Part shown: one piece after another, positions 56,073 through 64,000 of the stretch
Position numbering within the stretch: the first letter of the stretch is position 1
Layout of the letters: each line of letters starts with the position of its first letter
Origin: an uncultured Microbacterium sp.
GTDB taxonomy: Bacteria; Actinomycetota; Actinomycetes; Actinomycetales; Microbacteriaceae
Direction: 5' to 3'
Assembly: GCA_913774845.1 (NCBI GenBank)
Contig: CAJYJO010000037.1
Coordinates: 17,654-81,653, forward strand
DNA length: 64,000 bases
Notes under the pieces: generated by a model
The model's database searches: none
What the model saw: the letters and a program-made list of their open reading frames with translations, nothing else
What the model was told of the DNA's origin: nothing
Made by a program: the position numbers and the translations under genes

Positions 56073-56683
56073 CCGGCCCCGCCTCGCCCCGTACCGCTTC
56101 GATCACGCGGGAGACGAGCGAGTCCCGTGTCGAGCTCGAGCTCGACCTCGACGGTCGCGGAACCAGCGACATCCAGACGACGGTGCCCTTCTTCGACCAC
56201 ATGCTCACGGCCTTCGCCAAGCACTCGCTGACCGACCTGCGCGTGCGCGCGACCGGTGACACCCACATCGACGCCCACCACACCGTCGAAGACACCTCGA
56301 TCGTGCTCGGCCAGGCGATCCGGCAGGCGCTCGGCGACAAGTCGGGCATCGCCCGCTACGGCGATGCGCTCGTGCCGCTCGACGAGGCGCTCGCCCAGGC
56401 CGTCGTCGACATCAGCGGCCGGCCGTACCTGGTCCACACCGGCGAGCCGGCAGGTTTCGAGCACCACCTCATCGGCGGCCACTTCACCGGGTCGCTCGTG
56501 CGCCACTCGTTCGAGGCGATCTCGATCCACGCGGGGCTCACGGTGCACGTGCGCGTGCTCGGCGGACGCGACCCGCACCACATCGCCGAGGCCGAGTACA
56601 AGGCGCTCGCCCGCGCCTTCCGTCAGGCGAAGGCTCTCGACCCGCTCGTCGACGGCATCCCGAGCACGAAGGGCGCGCTGTGA
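56069..56683 (+). CDS. hisB: Imidazoleglycerol-phosphate dehydratase
   Basis: The 204-residue manganese enzyme performs the sixth step of histidine synthesis. Metal-binding His clusters DAHHTVEDT and [14 protein letters not shown] are present, as are FFDHML and EHHLIGGH. The start overlaps the hisC stop (ATGA). TAGGAT 7 nt upstream could be an internal promoter, though this is weakly supported. Confidence 0.96.
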   Translation: MTGPASPRTASITRETSESRVELELDLDGRGTSDIQTTVPFFDHMLTAFAKHSLTDLRVRATGDTHIDAHHTVEDTSIVLGQAIRQALGDKSGIARYGDALVPLDEALAQAVVDISGRPYLVHTGEPAGFEHHLIGGHFTGSLVRHSFEAISIHAGLTVHVRVLGGRDPHHIAEAEYKALARAFRQAKALDPLVDGIPSTKGAL

Positions 56684-57330
56684 CCGGTAAGCCGGTCGTC
56701 GCCGTCCTCGACTACGGCTCCGGGAACGTTCACTCCGTGGTCAAGGCGCTCATCGAGGCCGGTGCCGACGCGCGCCTCACCTCCGACCGTGCGCTGCTGC
56801 TCGACGCCGACGGTCTGCTCGTGCCCGGGGTCGGCGCGTTCGACGCCGTCATGAGCGCGCTCAACGCGAGTCGCGGCGGGGAGATCATCGACCGCCGTCT
56901 CGCGGGCGGTCGTCCCGTTCTCGGAATCTGCGTCGGCATGCAGGTCATGTTCGAGCGCGGCATCGAGCGCGGGGCCGACACTCCCGGACTGGGGGAGTGG
57001 CCGGGGACCGTCGCCGAGCTCGAGGCGCCCGTGCTGCCGCACATGGGCTGGAACACCGTGGCATCCGGGGAGGGCTCGCGCCTCTTCCAGGGGATCGAGG
57101 ACGAGCGGTTCTACTTCGTGCACTCCTACGGCGCGCAGGACTGGACGCTCGAGGTCACGCCGCCGTTCCCCGAGCCCGTGCTGACGTGGTGCACCTACGG
57201 AGCGCCGTTCCTCGCGGCGGTCGAGAACGGGCCGCTGGCCGCGACGCAGTTCCACCCCGAGAAGTCGGGCGAAGCCGGCATCCGCCTCCTCGCCAATTGG
57301 ATCGACGGCCTGCGCACGACTACTGTGTGA
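56680..57330 (+). CDS. hisH: Imidazole glycerol phosphate synthase, glutaminase subunit
   Basis: The 216-residue class I glutamine amidotransferase gives ammonia to HisF. Cys84 (GICVGMQ), His192 and Glu194 (QFHPEKSG) are the catalytic triad. It begins with a GTG overlapping the hisB stop. hisF is not in this window, so the synthase partner is encoded elsewhere, as is common in actinobacteria. Confidence 0.95.
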   Translation: MTGKPVVAVLDYGSGNVHSVVKALIEAGADARLTSDRALLLDADGLLVPGVGAFDAVMSALNASRGGEIIDRRLAGGRPVLGICVGMQVMFERGIERGADTPGLGEWPGTVAELEAPVLPHMGWNTVASGEGSRLFQGIEDERFYFVHSYGAQDWTLEVTPPFPEPVLTWCTYGAPFLAAVENGPLAATQFHPEKSGEAGIRLLANWIDGLRTTTV

Positions 57331-57376
57331 CCTCGTGCCCCGGCTCGGCGAGATGCGCCGAAGGGTGCGAGGAGCC

Positions 57377-58123
57377 ATGAACGATTTCGCGTCCACGCCC
57401 GAACTTGTGCTGCTTCCCGCGGTCGACGTCGCCGACGGCAAAGCCGTCCGTCTGACCCAGGGTGAGGCCGGTACCGAGACCAGCTACGGCGACCCCGTCG
57501 ACGCCGCCGCGGACTTCGCCCGCCAGGGGGCGCCGTGGATCCACCTCGTGGACCTCGACGCCGCCTTCGGTCGTGGCAGCAACGCGAACGTCATGCGCAA
57601 GGTCATCAAGCAGGTCAAGGGTGTGCAGGTCGAGCTCTCCGGCGGCATCCGCGACGACCGTTCGCTCGAGGCTGCCCTCGAGAGCGGCGCGAGCCGCATC
57701 AACCTCGGCACCGCGGCGCTCGAGAACCCCGAGTGGGCCGCCGACGTCATCAACCGCTACGGCGAGGCGATCGCCGTCGGTCTCGACGTGCGCGGCACGA
57801 CCCTGGCCGCCCGCGGCTGGACCCGTGACGGCGGGGACCTCTGGACGGTCCTCGAGCGTCTCGAAGATGCCGGCTGCAGCCGCTACGTCGTCACCGACGT
57901 CACCAAGGACGGGACGCTGCGCGGACCCAACATCGAGCTGCTGCGCGAGATGACCCAGCGCACCCCCAAGCCGATCGTCGCCTCGGGCGGTGTCTCGAGC
58001 CTCGACGACATCGCGGCGCTGCGCGAACTCGTGCCGCTGGGTGTCGAGGGCGCGATCGTGGGCAAAGCGCTCTACGCGGGCCAGTTCACCCTGGCCGAGG
58101 CGCTGGATGTCGCCGGACACTGA
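57377..58123 (+). CDS. hisA: Phosphoribosyl isomerase (HisA/PriA)
   Basis: The 248-residue TIM-barrel enzyme isomerises ProFAR; actinobacterial PriA also isomerises phosphoribosyl anthranilate for tryptophan. Asp17 and Asp174 are the acid-base pair. The loop AARGWTR (Arg146, Trp148) is typical of bifunctional PriA. The ATG at 57377 begins the conserved start (MNDF); AGGAG lies close at 2 nt. No trpF is seen here, consistent with but not proof of dual use. Confidence 0.94.
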   Translation: MNDFASTPELVLLPAVDVADGKAVRLTQGEAGTETSYGDPVDAAADFARQGAPWIHLVDLDAAFGRGSNANVMRKVIKQVKGVQVELSGGIRDDRSLEAALESGASRINLGTAALENPEWAADVINRYGEAIAVGLDVRGTTLAARGWTRDGGDLWTVLERLEDAGCSRYVVTDVTKDGTLRGPNIELLREMTQRTPKPIVASGGVSSLDDIAALRELVPLGVEGAIVGKALYAGQFTLAEALDVAGH

Positions 58124-58907
58124 CGATCCGCACGGCCACGCCCACGGCGCCCACGCGGACTCGGCCGGCGTTCCGTGGGAGGGCCGCAGCTTCGCGGCGA
58201 ACCCGCACTCGGGTGACGACGGCTCCGCCGACCCGGCGCTGCTGGCCGCGCTCCTCGCGTTCCGCGCGGGGGAGGGCGACGGTCGGGCCGTCGTCGACGC
58301 CTACCGCGAGGCGCGCCTGCTGATCCCCCTGGTGGCGGAGAAGGGCGACCACGGCGTCGGTGCCCACGGCCTCGAGGTCGACAAGACGCAGGAGCTGTCG
58401 ATCGTGACGGTCGCCGCTCCCGACGGCCGCAAGGTGCTCCCCGTCTTCACGTCCGTGACGGCCTTGCAGACCTGGGATGCCACAGCTCGCCCCGTCCCCG
58501 CGGACGGGCGCCGGACGGCGTTGGCAGCGGCCTCGGAAGACACCGAGCTCATCGTCATCGACCCCGCGTCCGAGACGGAGTTCGTCCTCCGTCGACCGGC
58601 TGTGTGGGCGATCGCCCAGGGAGAGGTCTGGGAACCCGCGCACACCTCGCCGACCATCTTCACCGGTTTGCAGGAGAGCATCTCGGGCGAGCTCGCCGTG
58701 CTCGATCTCGCCGTGGAGTCGGGCGACCCGACCGGGCGCCTGCGTGGCCCCGAGCTGGTGGTCCACCTGCAGCTGATGTCGGGCCTGGAGCAGGACGAAT
58801 TGGATGCCGTGCTCGCGCGCATCGCCCGACGCTGGGCGGCCGACGACCGCATCGCCGTCCTCGTGGACTCCCTCACGGTGAAACTGCACCGCAGCTCCGG
58901 CGCCTGA
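58107..58907 (+). CDS. SseB family protein
   Basis: The 266-residue protein contains the SseB N-terminal domain ([20 protein letters not shown], then [13 protein letters not shown]). It regularly follows hisA/priA in actinobacteria and overlaps it here by 17 nt. The acidic His-rich start ([10 protein letters not shown]) is odd and may bind metal. The function in this setting is unknown. Confidence 0.9.
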   Translation: MSPDTDDPHGHAHGAHADSAGVPWEGRSFAANPHSGDDGSADPALLAALLAFRAGEGDGRAVVDAYREARLLIPLVAEKGDHGVGAHGLEVDKTQELSIVTVAAPDGRKVLPVFTSVTALQTWDATARPVPADGRRTALAAASEDTELIVIDPASETEFVLRRPAVWAIAQGEVWEPAHTSPTIFTGLQESISGELAVLDLAVESGDPTGRLRGPELVVHLQLMSGLEQDELDAVLARIARRWAADDRIAVLVDSLTVKLHRSSGA

Positions 58908-58995
58908 GCTGTCTTCCAGATATGGCGTGAGTCGCCAGTACGCGTCGCTTCTGTCGACTTGGAAGCGATAATTCCTGGCGACCTACGCGCTTGCG

Positions 58996-59149
58996 ATACC
59001 CCCGGCGGGTGTCACGCAAGAGGTGACCTGCGGCGGGAGAGGGCGCAGGAATGCAGCTTCCCAGGTCGATCGGGACATCGACCCGCTCTCATACCCCCGG
59101 CGGGTGTCACGGAAGAGGTGACCTGCGGCGAGAGAGGGCGCAGGAATGC
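58996..59149. repeat. Two 59-bp direct repeats 95 bp apart
   Basis: The 59-mers at 58996-59054 and 59091-59149 differ at two positions; both start ATACCCCCGGCGGGTGTCAC. Weaker similarity continues after each copy. They fill the 363-base gap between sseB and DUF1844, which contains no gene. Confidence 0.9.
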
Positions 59150-59208
59150 CCCCTCGCCAGGTCAATCGGGGTAGGGGCCCCTCTCTTGACCTGGGGAGGG
59201 GGCATTCC
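59143..59208. terminator. 23-bp stem between sseB and DUF1844 genes
   Basis: Arms 59143-59165 and 59186-59208 pair at 22 of 23 positions around a 20-nt loop. The left arm is the end of the second 59-bp repeat. It could terminate the convergent his operon and DUF1844 transcripts. Confidence 0.65.
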
Positions 59209-59215
59209 GGAGCCC

Positions 59216-59279
59216 GGGACCACCCCAGAACGACCGACTTACGTGACGGGACCACCCCAGAACGACCGACTTACGTGAC
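59216..59279. repeat. 32-bp tandem duplication at the DUF1844 3' end
   Basis: GGGACCACCCCAGAACGACC plus 12 more bases is repeated exactly at 59216-59247 and 59248-59279. The second copy contains the stop codon and last three codons of the DUF1844 gene. Confidence 0.9.
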
Positions 59280-59696
59280 GGGACCCGTCCACTTCTCGCC
59301 CGGCCCCTTGCCGATCGGGTCGGGGATGGTGCTCGCCTCGCGGAAGGCGAGCTGGAGCGAGCGCAGGCCGTCGCGCAGCGAGCGGGCGTGCATGTCGCTG
59401 ATCTCGGGGGCGCCGGCGGTGATGAGTCCCGCGAGGGCGTTGATGAGCTTGCGGGCCTCGTCGAGGTCGAGCTGCTGGCCGGGGTCGTCGGCCAGTCCGG
59501 TCTTCACAGCGGCGGCGCTCATGAGGTGGACGGCAGCGGTCGTGATGACCTCGACGGCGGGAACGTCGGCGATGTCGCGGGTGGCGGAGGAAGCCGCGCG
59601 CTCCTGCTCCTCCCAGCGGGCGAGACGCTCGTCTTCGCCTCCGTGACGGTGTGCGGCGTGGTCGTCGGCGGGCTGGTCGGAGGGGATCGTGTCCAC
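59271..59696 (-). CDS. DUF1844 protein
   Basis: The 141-residue protein matches DUF1844 ([37 protein letters not shown]). It is encoded divergently from infC in many actinobacteria. The N terminus is rich in Asp and His. The GTG start is followed by a family-like [15 protein letters not shown] upstream may be its ribosome-binding site. The function is unknown. Confidence 0.9.
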   Translation of the reverse strand: MDTIPSDQPADDHAAHRHGGEDERLARWEEQERAASSATRDIADVPAVEVITTAAVHLMSAAAVKTGLADDPGQQLDLDEARKLINALAGLITAGAPEISDMHARSLRDGLRSLQLAFREASTIPDPIGKGPGEKWTGPVT

Positions 59697-59710
59697 GTGA
59701 ATCTCTCTGC

Positions 59711-59717
59711 TAGACTA
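59711..59717. promoter_or_regulatory. Overlapping divergent -10 hexamers of infC and DUF1844
   Basis: TAGACTA reads as TAGACT on the plus strand (59711-59716) and TAGTCT on the minus strand (59717-59712). The two promoters therefore share five bases and cannot both be occupied. Confidence 0.6.
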
Positions 59718-59727
59718 TGGCGGGCTT

Positions 59728-59858
59728 CGGAGTGTTTCACTCCGTACGAAAGAGGATCACATCCCACCCGCGCTTGCCGCTCCAGGCTACCGGGTTCCCG
59801 CACTCCGCTCCGTGTTGCACGGGGTTGCCAGGGTGCAGAAGCCGGTGCTGACAGCACC
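59728..59858 (+). promoter_or_regulatory. Structured infC leader
   Basis: The infC leader of about 220 nt contains perfect hairpins CGGAGTG-TTT-CACTCCG (59728-59744) and GGTGCT-GAC-AGCACC (59844-59858). Such leaders in IF3-L35-L20 operons can carry L20 or IF3 feedback control; the specific mechanism is not shown. Confidence 0.45.
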
Positions 59859-59942
59859 GTGCCGGGTGGCGTGTGTACTCCTCTTCGCCCGCGGTCCGAT
59901 CGGATCGCGGCGGCCACCACCCGCACACAAGAGGAGTTCCGC

Positions 59943-60569
59943 ATCAGCGATCCCCGCACCAACGAGCGCATCCGAGTCCCGGAGGTCCGTCTCGTCGGAC
60001 CCAACGGCGAGCAGGTCGGCATCGTCCGAATCGAAGCTGCGCTGCGCCTGGCCCAGGAAGCGGACCTCGACCTGGTCGAGGTTGCGCCGAGCTCGAAGCC
60101 GCCCGTGGTCAAGATCATGGATTACGGCAAGTTCAAGTACGAGGCCGCTCAGAAGGCCAAAGAGACGCGTCGTAACCAGGCGAACACCGTCCTCAAAGAG
60201 GTCCGGTTCCGTCTGAAGATCGAAGCCCACGACTACATCACCAAGCTCAAGCGCGCCGAGGGCTTCCTCCAGGCGGGCGACAAGGTGAAGGCCATGATCC
60301 TGTTCCGTGGTCGTGAGCAGTCGCGTCCCGAGCAGGGTGTGCGCCTGCTCCGCAAGTTCGCCGAAGACGTCGCCGAGTTCGGCACCGTCGAGTCGAATCC
60401 CACGATCGACGGCCGCAACATGGTGATGGTGGTCGCTCCTCACAAGAACAAGTCCGAGGTCAAGACCGAGCAGAACGCGCAGCGCGCGGCGAACCGCGAG
60501 GCGGCACGCAGTGCCGCCCGTGGCGACTCGGCCCCGGAAGAAACGCCCACCTCGGCCCCCGCCGAGTAA
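59943..60569 (+). CDS. infC: Translation initiation factor IF-3, AUC start codon
   Basis: The 208-residue factor binds the 30S subunit and proofreads start codons. IF3-N ([18 protein letters not shown]) and IF3-C domains are complete, and the C terminus has an Ala/Glu tail. The only start that fits family alignment (SDPRTNERI) and GAGGAG with 6 nt spacing is ATC at 59943; no in-frame ATG or GTG fits. Rare AUU/AUC starts make infC sensitive to IF3 itself, a known autoregulatory device. rpmI and rplT follow. Confidence 0.94.
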   Translation: MSDPRTNERIRVPEVRLVGPNGEQVGIVRIEAALRLAQEADLDLVEVAPSSKPPVVKIMDYGKFKYEAAQKAKETRRNQANTVLKEVRFRLKIEAHDYITKLKRAEGFLQAGDKVKAMILFRGREQSRPEQGVRLLRKFAEDVAEFGTVESNPTIDGRNMVMVVAPHKNKSEVKTEQNAQRAANREAARSAARGDSAPEETPTSAPAE

Positions 60570-60617
60570 AGCTCCCCAGACTCCCGCTCCGCCGGGAACA
60601 CCAACGAAGGAAGACAG

Positions 60618-60812
60618 ATGCCGAAGCAGAAGACCCACTCGGGTGCCAAGAAGCGCTTCAAGCTGACCGGTAGCGGCAAGCTCATGAAGCAGCAGGCCGG
60701 TATGCGCCACAACCTCGAAGGCAAGGCCTCGAAGCGCACCCGTCGTCTGAACCAGGAGCAGGTCCTGGCCAAGGGTGACTCGAAGGTCGCCAAGAAGCTC
60801 CTCGGTCTCTGA
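60618..60812 (+). CDS. rpmI: 50S ribosomal protein L35
   Basis: The 64-residue protein is a full L35 ([20 protein letters not shown], then [10 protein letters not shown]). It is part of the 50S subunit and is encoded between infC and rplT with its own AAGGAAG ribosome-binding site. Confidence 0.98.
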   Translation: MPKQKTHSGAKKRFKLTGSGKLMKQQAGMRHNLEGKASKRTRRLNQEQVLAKGDSKVAKKLLGL

Positions 60813-60841
60813 GCGCCGACGCACGTTAGGAAGAAACAGAA

Positions 60842-61225
60842 ATGGCTAGAGTCAAGCGGGCTGTAAACGCCCACAAGAAGCGTCGCGTCATCCTCGAGCG
60901 CGCCTCCGGTTACCGCGGACAGCGTTCGCGTCTGTACCGCAAGGCCAAGGAGCAGGTCACCCACTCCCTGGTCTACGCGTACCGTGACCGTCGCAAGCGC
61001 AAGGGCGACTTCCGTCGTCTGTGGATCCAGCGCATCAACGCTGCGTCCCGCCAGAACGGCCTCACGTACAACCGTTTCATCCAGGGCCTCGGCCTCGCGG
61101 GTGTCCAGGTCGACCGTCGCATGCTCGCTGAGCTCGCCGTGAACGAGCCCGCCGTGTTCGCCTCGCTGGTCCAGACCGCCAAGGCTGCGCTGCCCAGCGA
61201 CGTCAACGCTGCGAAGACCGCGTAA
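60842..61225 (+). CDS. rplT: 50S ribosomal protein L20
   Basis: The 127-residue protein is L20, an early 23S rRNA binder and the usual feedback regulator of this operon. [20 protein letters not shown] and [20 protein letters not shown] are conserved. It is the last gene of the infC operon and a strong terminator follows. Confidence 0.98.
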   Translation: MARVKRAVNAHKKRRVILERASGYRGQRSRLYRKAKEQVTHSLVYAYRDRRKRKGDFRRLWIQRINAASRQNGLTYNRFIQGLGLAGVQVDRRMLAELAVNEPAVFASLVQTAKAALPSDVNAAKTA

Positions 61226-61238
61226 GCACGTCTGTCCC

Positions 61239-61274
61239 CGGAACGGGCGTCCTCTTCGGAGGGCGCCCGTTCCG
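61239..61274 (+). terminator. infC-rpmI-rplT terminator
   Basis: A 16-bp stem with one G-U pair and a TTCG loop is followed by TCGTTCG. Confidence 0.88.
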
Positions 61275-61316
61275 TCGTTCGTGCGCGGCATCCGGGGTTG
61301 CATGCCGTCAGCGCCA

Positions 61317-61322
61317 TAAACT
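61317..61322 (+). promoter_or_regulatory. Leaderless -10 of the RNA methyltransferase gene
   Basis: TAAACT lies 6 nt before the GTG at 61329. Confidence 0.65.
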
Positions 61323-61328
61323 GGACCC

Positions 61329-62126
61329 GTGCTGGAGAACCCCCGTTCGCCGCGGGTGCGCGCCGTGGCCAAGCTCAGCAAACGTGCTGCCCGTCAGGAG
61401 ACCGGCCTGTTCCTCCTCGAGGGTCCGCAGGCCGCCCGGGAGGCCCTCGCGTGGGCGCCCGACACGGTGCTCGAGCTGTACGCGACCCCGACCGCCCTCG
61501 AGAAGCACACCGACGTCCGCGACGCGGCCGAGCGAGCGGGCGTCGATCTGCAGTACACGACCGAGGCCGTCCTGGATGCCATGGCCGACACCGTCACCCC
61601 TCAGGGCATCGTCGCGGTGGCTCGGCAATCGCCCACCGCTCTGAAAGACATCCTGGCCGCGGCTCCCCGTCTCGTCGCGATCTGCGAGGAGGTGCGCGAT
61701 CCGGGCAATCTGGGCACGATCATCCGCGCCGCCGACGCCGCGGGAGCCGACGCGGTGATCCTCACCGGCCGGACGGTCGACCCCTACAACCCGAAGGTGG
61801 TGCGCTCGACGACGGGGTCGCTGTTCCATGTCCCGGTCGCGGTCGACCTCGAACTCGCCGACGTCGTCGAGCGCATGCACGAGGCGGGACTGCGCGTCGT
61901 CGCCGCCGATGTCGAGGGCGGCGACTTCCTGGCATCCCGTGACCTGCTCGCCGAGCCGACGGCGTGGCTGTTCGGCAACGAGGCGCGGGGTCTCGAGGAG
62001 GCCGCGCTCGCGCGGGCCGATCTATCGCTGCGGCTGCCGATCTACGGCCGTGCCGAGTCGCTCAACCTCGCCACCGCGGCCAGCGTGTGTCTGTACGAGA
62101 CGGCTTTCGCGCAGCGCGCCGGCTGA
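61329..62126 (+). CDS. TrmH/SpoU-family RNA 2'-O-methyltransferase
   Basis: The 265-residue protein has an N-terminal substrate-binding domain and the SPOUT knot with its three motifs: [29 protein letters not shown] and [20 protein letters not shown]. It probably methylates a ribose in 23S rRNA or tRNA. Its site next to rplT is typical (often annotated as RlmB/TsnR-like). The GTG start follows the leaderless -10. Confidence 0.93.
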   Translation: MLENPRSPRVRAVAKLSKRAARQETGLFLLEGPQAAREALAWAPDTVLELYATPTALEKHTDVRDAAERAGVDLQYTTEAVLDAMADTVTPQGIVAVARQSPTALKDILAAAPRLVAICEEVRDPGNLGTIIRAADAAGADAVILTGRTVDPYNPKVVRSTTGSLFHVPVAVDLELADVVERMHEAGLRVVAADVEGGDFLASRDLLAEPTAWLFGNEARGLEEAALARADLSLRLPIYGRAESLNLATAASVCLYETAFAQRAG

Positions 62127-62189
62127 AGCGCGCTGTTACAGAACGGTTAAGGCGTGCGCGGGAATGTGGTCGCCCGCGCGTCACCCTCA

Positions 62190-62195
62190 TAGGGT
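62190..62195 (+). promoter_or_regulatory. Leaderless -10 of the glutamate transporter operon
   Basis: TAGGGT lies 6 nt before the gluA ATG. Confidence 0.6.
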
Positions 62196-62201
62196 GAAGG
62201 C

Positions 62202-62960
62202 ATGGCATCCGTTCCCCCGAAGACCGAGCCCCTGGTCGTCGTCGCCGACGTCCAGAAGCACTATGGGCAGTTCCAGGCTCTGAAAGACATTGATCTCACG
62301 GTCGACCGCGGCGAGGTCGTCGTGGTCATTGGACCCTCGGGCTCGGGCAAGTCGACGCTGTGCCGCACCATCAACCGTCTCGAGACCATCACGAGCGGCA
62401 GCATCACGATCGACGGCAAGGAGCTTCCCAAAGAGGGGAAGGGCCTGGCCGAGCTGCGTGCCGACGTGGGCATGGTGTTCCAGTCGTTCAACCTCTTCGC
62501 GCACCTGACGATCCTCGAGAACGTCACGCTGGGCCCGATCAAGGTCCGCAAGATGAAGAAGGCGGATGCCGAGAAGGAGGCGCGCGCCCTCCTCGACCGC
62601 GTGGGCGTGGGCCATCAGGCCGACAAGCTGCCCGCTCAGCTCTCGGGCGGCCAGCAGCAGCGCGTCGCGATCGCCCGCGCGCTGGCGATGAAGCCGAAGG
62701 TCATGCTCTTCGACGAGCCGACCTCGGCCCTCGACCCGGAGATGATCAACGAGGTGCTCGACGTGATGGTCGGCCTCGCCAAGGACGGCATGACGATGAT
62801 CGTCGTGACCCACGAGATGGGCTTCGCCCGCAAGGCGGCGAACCGCGTGGTGTTCATGGCCGACGGGCAGATCGTCGAGCAGGCGACGCCCGAGCAGTTC
62901 TTCACGAAGCCCGAATCCGACCGTGCCAAGGACTTCCTCTCGAAGCTCATCACGCACTGA
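62202..62960 (+). CDS. gluA: Amino-acid ABC transporter ATPase, GluA-like
   Basis: The 252-residue ATPase has Walker A GPSGSGKS (44-51), signature LSGGQQQR, Walker [14 protein letters not shown] and the H-loop VTHEM. It is most like GluA/GlnQ polar amino-acid importers. The substrate-binding gene follows after 131 nt, and the permease genes gluC and gluD should lie beyond the window. Confidence 0.94.
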   Translation: MASVPPKTEPLVVVADVQKHYGQFQALKDIDLTVDRGEVVVVIGPSGSGKSTLCRTINRLETITSGSITIDGKELPKEGKGLAELRADVGMVFQSFNLFAHLTILENVTLGPIKVRKMKKADAEKEARALLDRVGVGHQADKLPAQLSGGQQQRVAIARALAMKPKVMLFDEPTSALDPEMINEVLDVMVGLAKDGMTMIVVTHEMGFARKAANRVVFMADGQIVEQATPEQFFTKPESDRAKDFLSKLITH

Positions 62961-63091
62961 CGAACGACCCTGACGGCGACGAACGAGGAGGTTCCTAGCC
63001 GAGACGAGAGCATCGCCCGCCCCGCGGCGATCGCGCGCGCCGTCACCGACGACCCTTATCCGCACAGCACACGTAACCAAGGAGACATCAC

Positions 63092-64000
63092 ATGCGTAAA
63101 TCACGTTTTCTCGCCGGCGCGAGCATCCTCGCCGCCGGCCTGCTGGCCCTGACGGCCTGCAACAGCGGCACCCCGGGTGCGGAGGGCGGCAGCGGCTCTG
63201 ACGCGCCGGTGTACGGCGCGGTCGCCACCGACGTCACGATCGACGGCAGCCCCACGTTCGAGAAGATCACCTCGGCCGGCAAGATCGTGGTCGGTGTGAA
63301 GGAAGACCAGCCCGGCCTCGGCTACCTCGACCCCGTCACGGGCGAGCGCAAGGGCTTCGACGTCGACGTCGCACGCTGGATCGCCGCGTCGCTCGGTTAC
63401 GACCCGGCCGACAGCTCCAAGGTGGAGTACAAGGCGATCGCCTCCGCGAACCGCGAGCAGGCCCTCATCAACGGCGACATCGACTACTACGTCGGCACCT
63501 ACTCCATCACCGACAAGCGCAAGGAGCAGATCTCCTTCGCCGGCCCCTACTTCCTGACCGGTCAGGGCCTCCTCGTCGCCGCCGACAACGACACCATCAC
63601 GGGCAAGGACTCGCTCACGGCCGAGACCACCGTGTGCTCGGTGACCGGCTCGACGCCCATCCAGCGCATCCGCGAGCAGACTCCCGCCCAGGTCGTGGAA
63701 TTCGACACCTACTCGCAGTGCGTCGAGAAGCTGAAGAACGGCGAAGTGGATGCCGTCACCACCGACGAGGCCATCCTCCTCGGCTACGCAGCTCAGGACC
63801 CCGACAACCTCAAGATCGCGGGCGAGCCCTTCAGCGAGGAGCGCTACGGTGTCGGCCTCGCCAAGGGCGACACCGCCTTCCAGGAGTTCGTGAACACCAT
63901 GTTCACCGACGGCGGTTCCACCTGGGAGGCCATCTTCGAGAAGAACCTCGGCGCCTCGGGCGTCAAGGGCCAGCAGCCGGCGGTCGACCCCGTCAGCTGA
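63092..64000 (+). CDS. gluB: Glutamate ABC transporter substrate-binding lipoprotein
   Basis: The 302-residue protein has a lipoprotein signal (lipobox LTAC, Cys23) and a type II periplasmic-binding fold of the SBP_bac_3 class: KIVVGVKEDQPGLGYLD, GFDVDVARWIAASLGYD and YSITDKRKEQISFAGPYF. It captures glutamate or a related amino acid outside the membrane. AAGGAG lies about 7 nt before the ATG. The stop codon is the last three bases of the window, so the gene is complete. Confidence 0.94.
   Translation: MRKSRFLAGASILAAGLLALTACNSGTPGAEGGSGSDAPVYGAVATDVTIDGSPTFEKITSAGKIVVGVKEDQPGLGYLDPVTGERKGFDVDVARWIAASLGYDPADSSKVEYKAIASANREQALINGDIDYYVGTYSITDKRKEQISFAGPYFLTGQGLLVAADNDTITGKDSLTAETTVCSVTGSTPIQRIREQTPAQVVEFDTYSQCVEKLKNGEVDAVTTDEAILLGYAAQDPDNLKIAGEPFSEERYGVGLAKGDTAFQEFVNTMFTDGGSTWEAIFEKNLGASGVKGQQPAVDPVS

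Noticed and set aside
58996-59149. CRISPR array
   Set aside because: Only two copies, 59 bp long with continuing similarity in the spacer; no cas genes.

Overview
The window is a dense, GC-rich stretch of actinobacterial chromosome with about 65 genes on both strands. No rRNA, tRNA, insertion sequence, prophage or CRISPR array is visible. Family content and gene order (ftsK-pgsA-cinA-clgR-DUF3046-recA-recX, miaB-miaA-GNAT-dapF, hflX, lexA next to a LysM gene, hisC-hisB-hisH-priA-sseB, DUF1844, infC-rpmI-rplT) point to Actinomycetes. The overall style suggests Microbacteriaceae, probably Microbacterium or a close relative; that placement is inference.

Layout. 1-4.8 kb: end of aspA, a FAH-family hydrolase, a PrsW-type membrane protease, an FKBP prolyl isomerase and a YceI lipocalin. 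4.8-7.1 kb: an EamA transporter and an MFS exporter. 7.2-12.6 kb: rpsO, a 2-oxoglutarate oxygenase and an efeUOB iron-uptake operon behind a DtxR/IdeR-like box. 12.8-21.3 kb: a CE1758/CE1759-type flavin oxidoreductase pair, a methyltransferase, a cytoplasmic-looking non-specific nuclease, a fructosamine kinase, a DedA protein, a fused glycosyltransferase-SGNH hydrolase and a secreted transglycosylase-like protein. 21.4-29.7 kb: pnp, an unusual aldo/keto reductase, a phosphatase, dapB, and a redox group (TIGR01777, OsmC, DUF4395, thioredoxin). 29.9-34.8 kb: thyA-folA-SDR, dapA and rnj. 34.8-42.3 kb: GNAT, ftsK, pgsA, cinA, clgR, DUF3046, recA, recX. 42.5-54.9 kb: a large LuxR regulator, miaB-miaA-GNAT, dapF, an RsmC-like methyltransferase, hflX, an S9 peptidase, lexA and a LysM protein. 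55-64 kb: the his operon, DUF1844, infC-rpmI-rplT, a SpoU-type RNA methyltransferase and the start of a glutamate ABC transporter operon.

Functional themes. Lysine/peptidoglycan precursor genes (dapA, dapB, dapF), thymidylate/folate genes (thyA, folA), RNA metabolism (rnj, pnp, rpsO, miaAB, infC operon) and DNA-damage response (recA, recX, lexA, LysM protein, ftsK) are all represented. About sixteen genes have a TANNNT -10 hexamer exactly 6-7 nt before the start codon, which predicts leaderless mRNAs.

The most interesting signal is a promoter word, TGTCGG(A/T)G-N8-(T/C)ANNNT. It occurs before recA, ftsK, an MFS exporter, an S9 peptidase beside lexA and the non-specific nuclease. It matches the mycobacterial RecA-NDp/PafBC promoter consensus, and recA carries a perfect LexA box as well. 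The window therefore outlines a LexA-independent DNA-damage regulon with members not usually assigned to it. Other unusual items are an aldo/keto reductase with three of four catalytic residues replaced, rpsO and pnp separated by about 14 kb, infC starting at AUC, a structured pnp leader with a tiny ORF, and several families of intergenic palindromic repeats.
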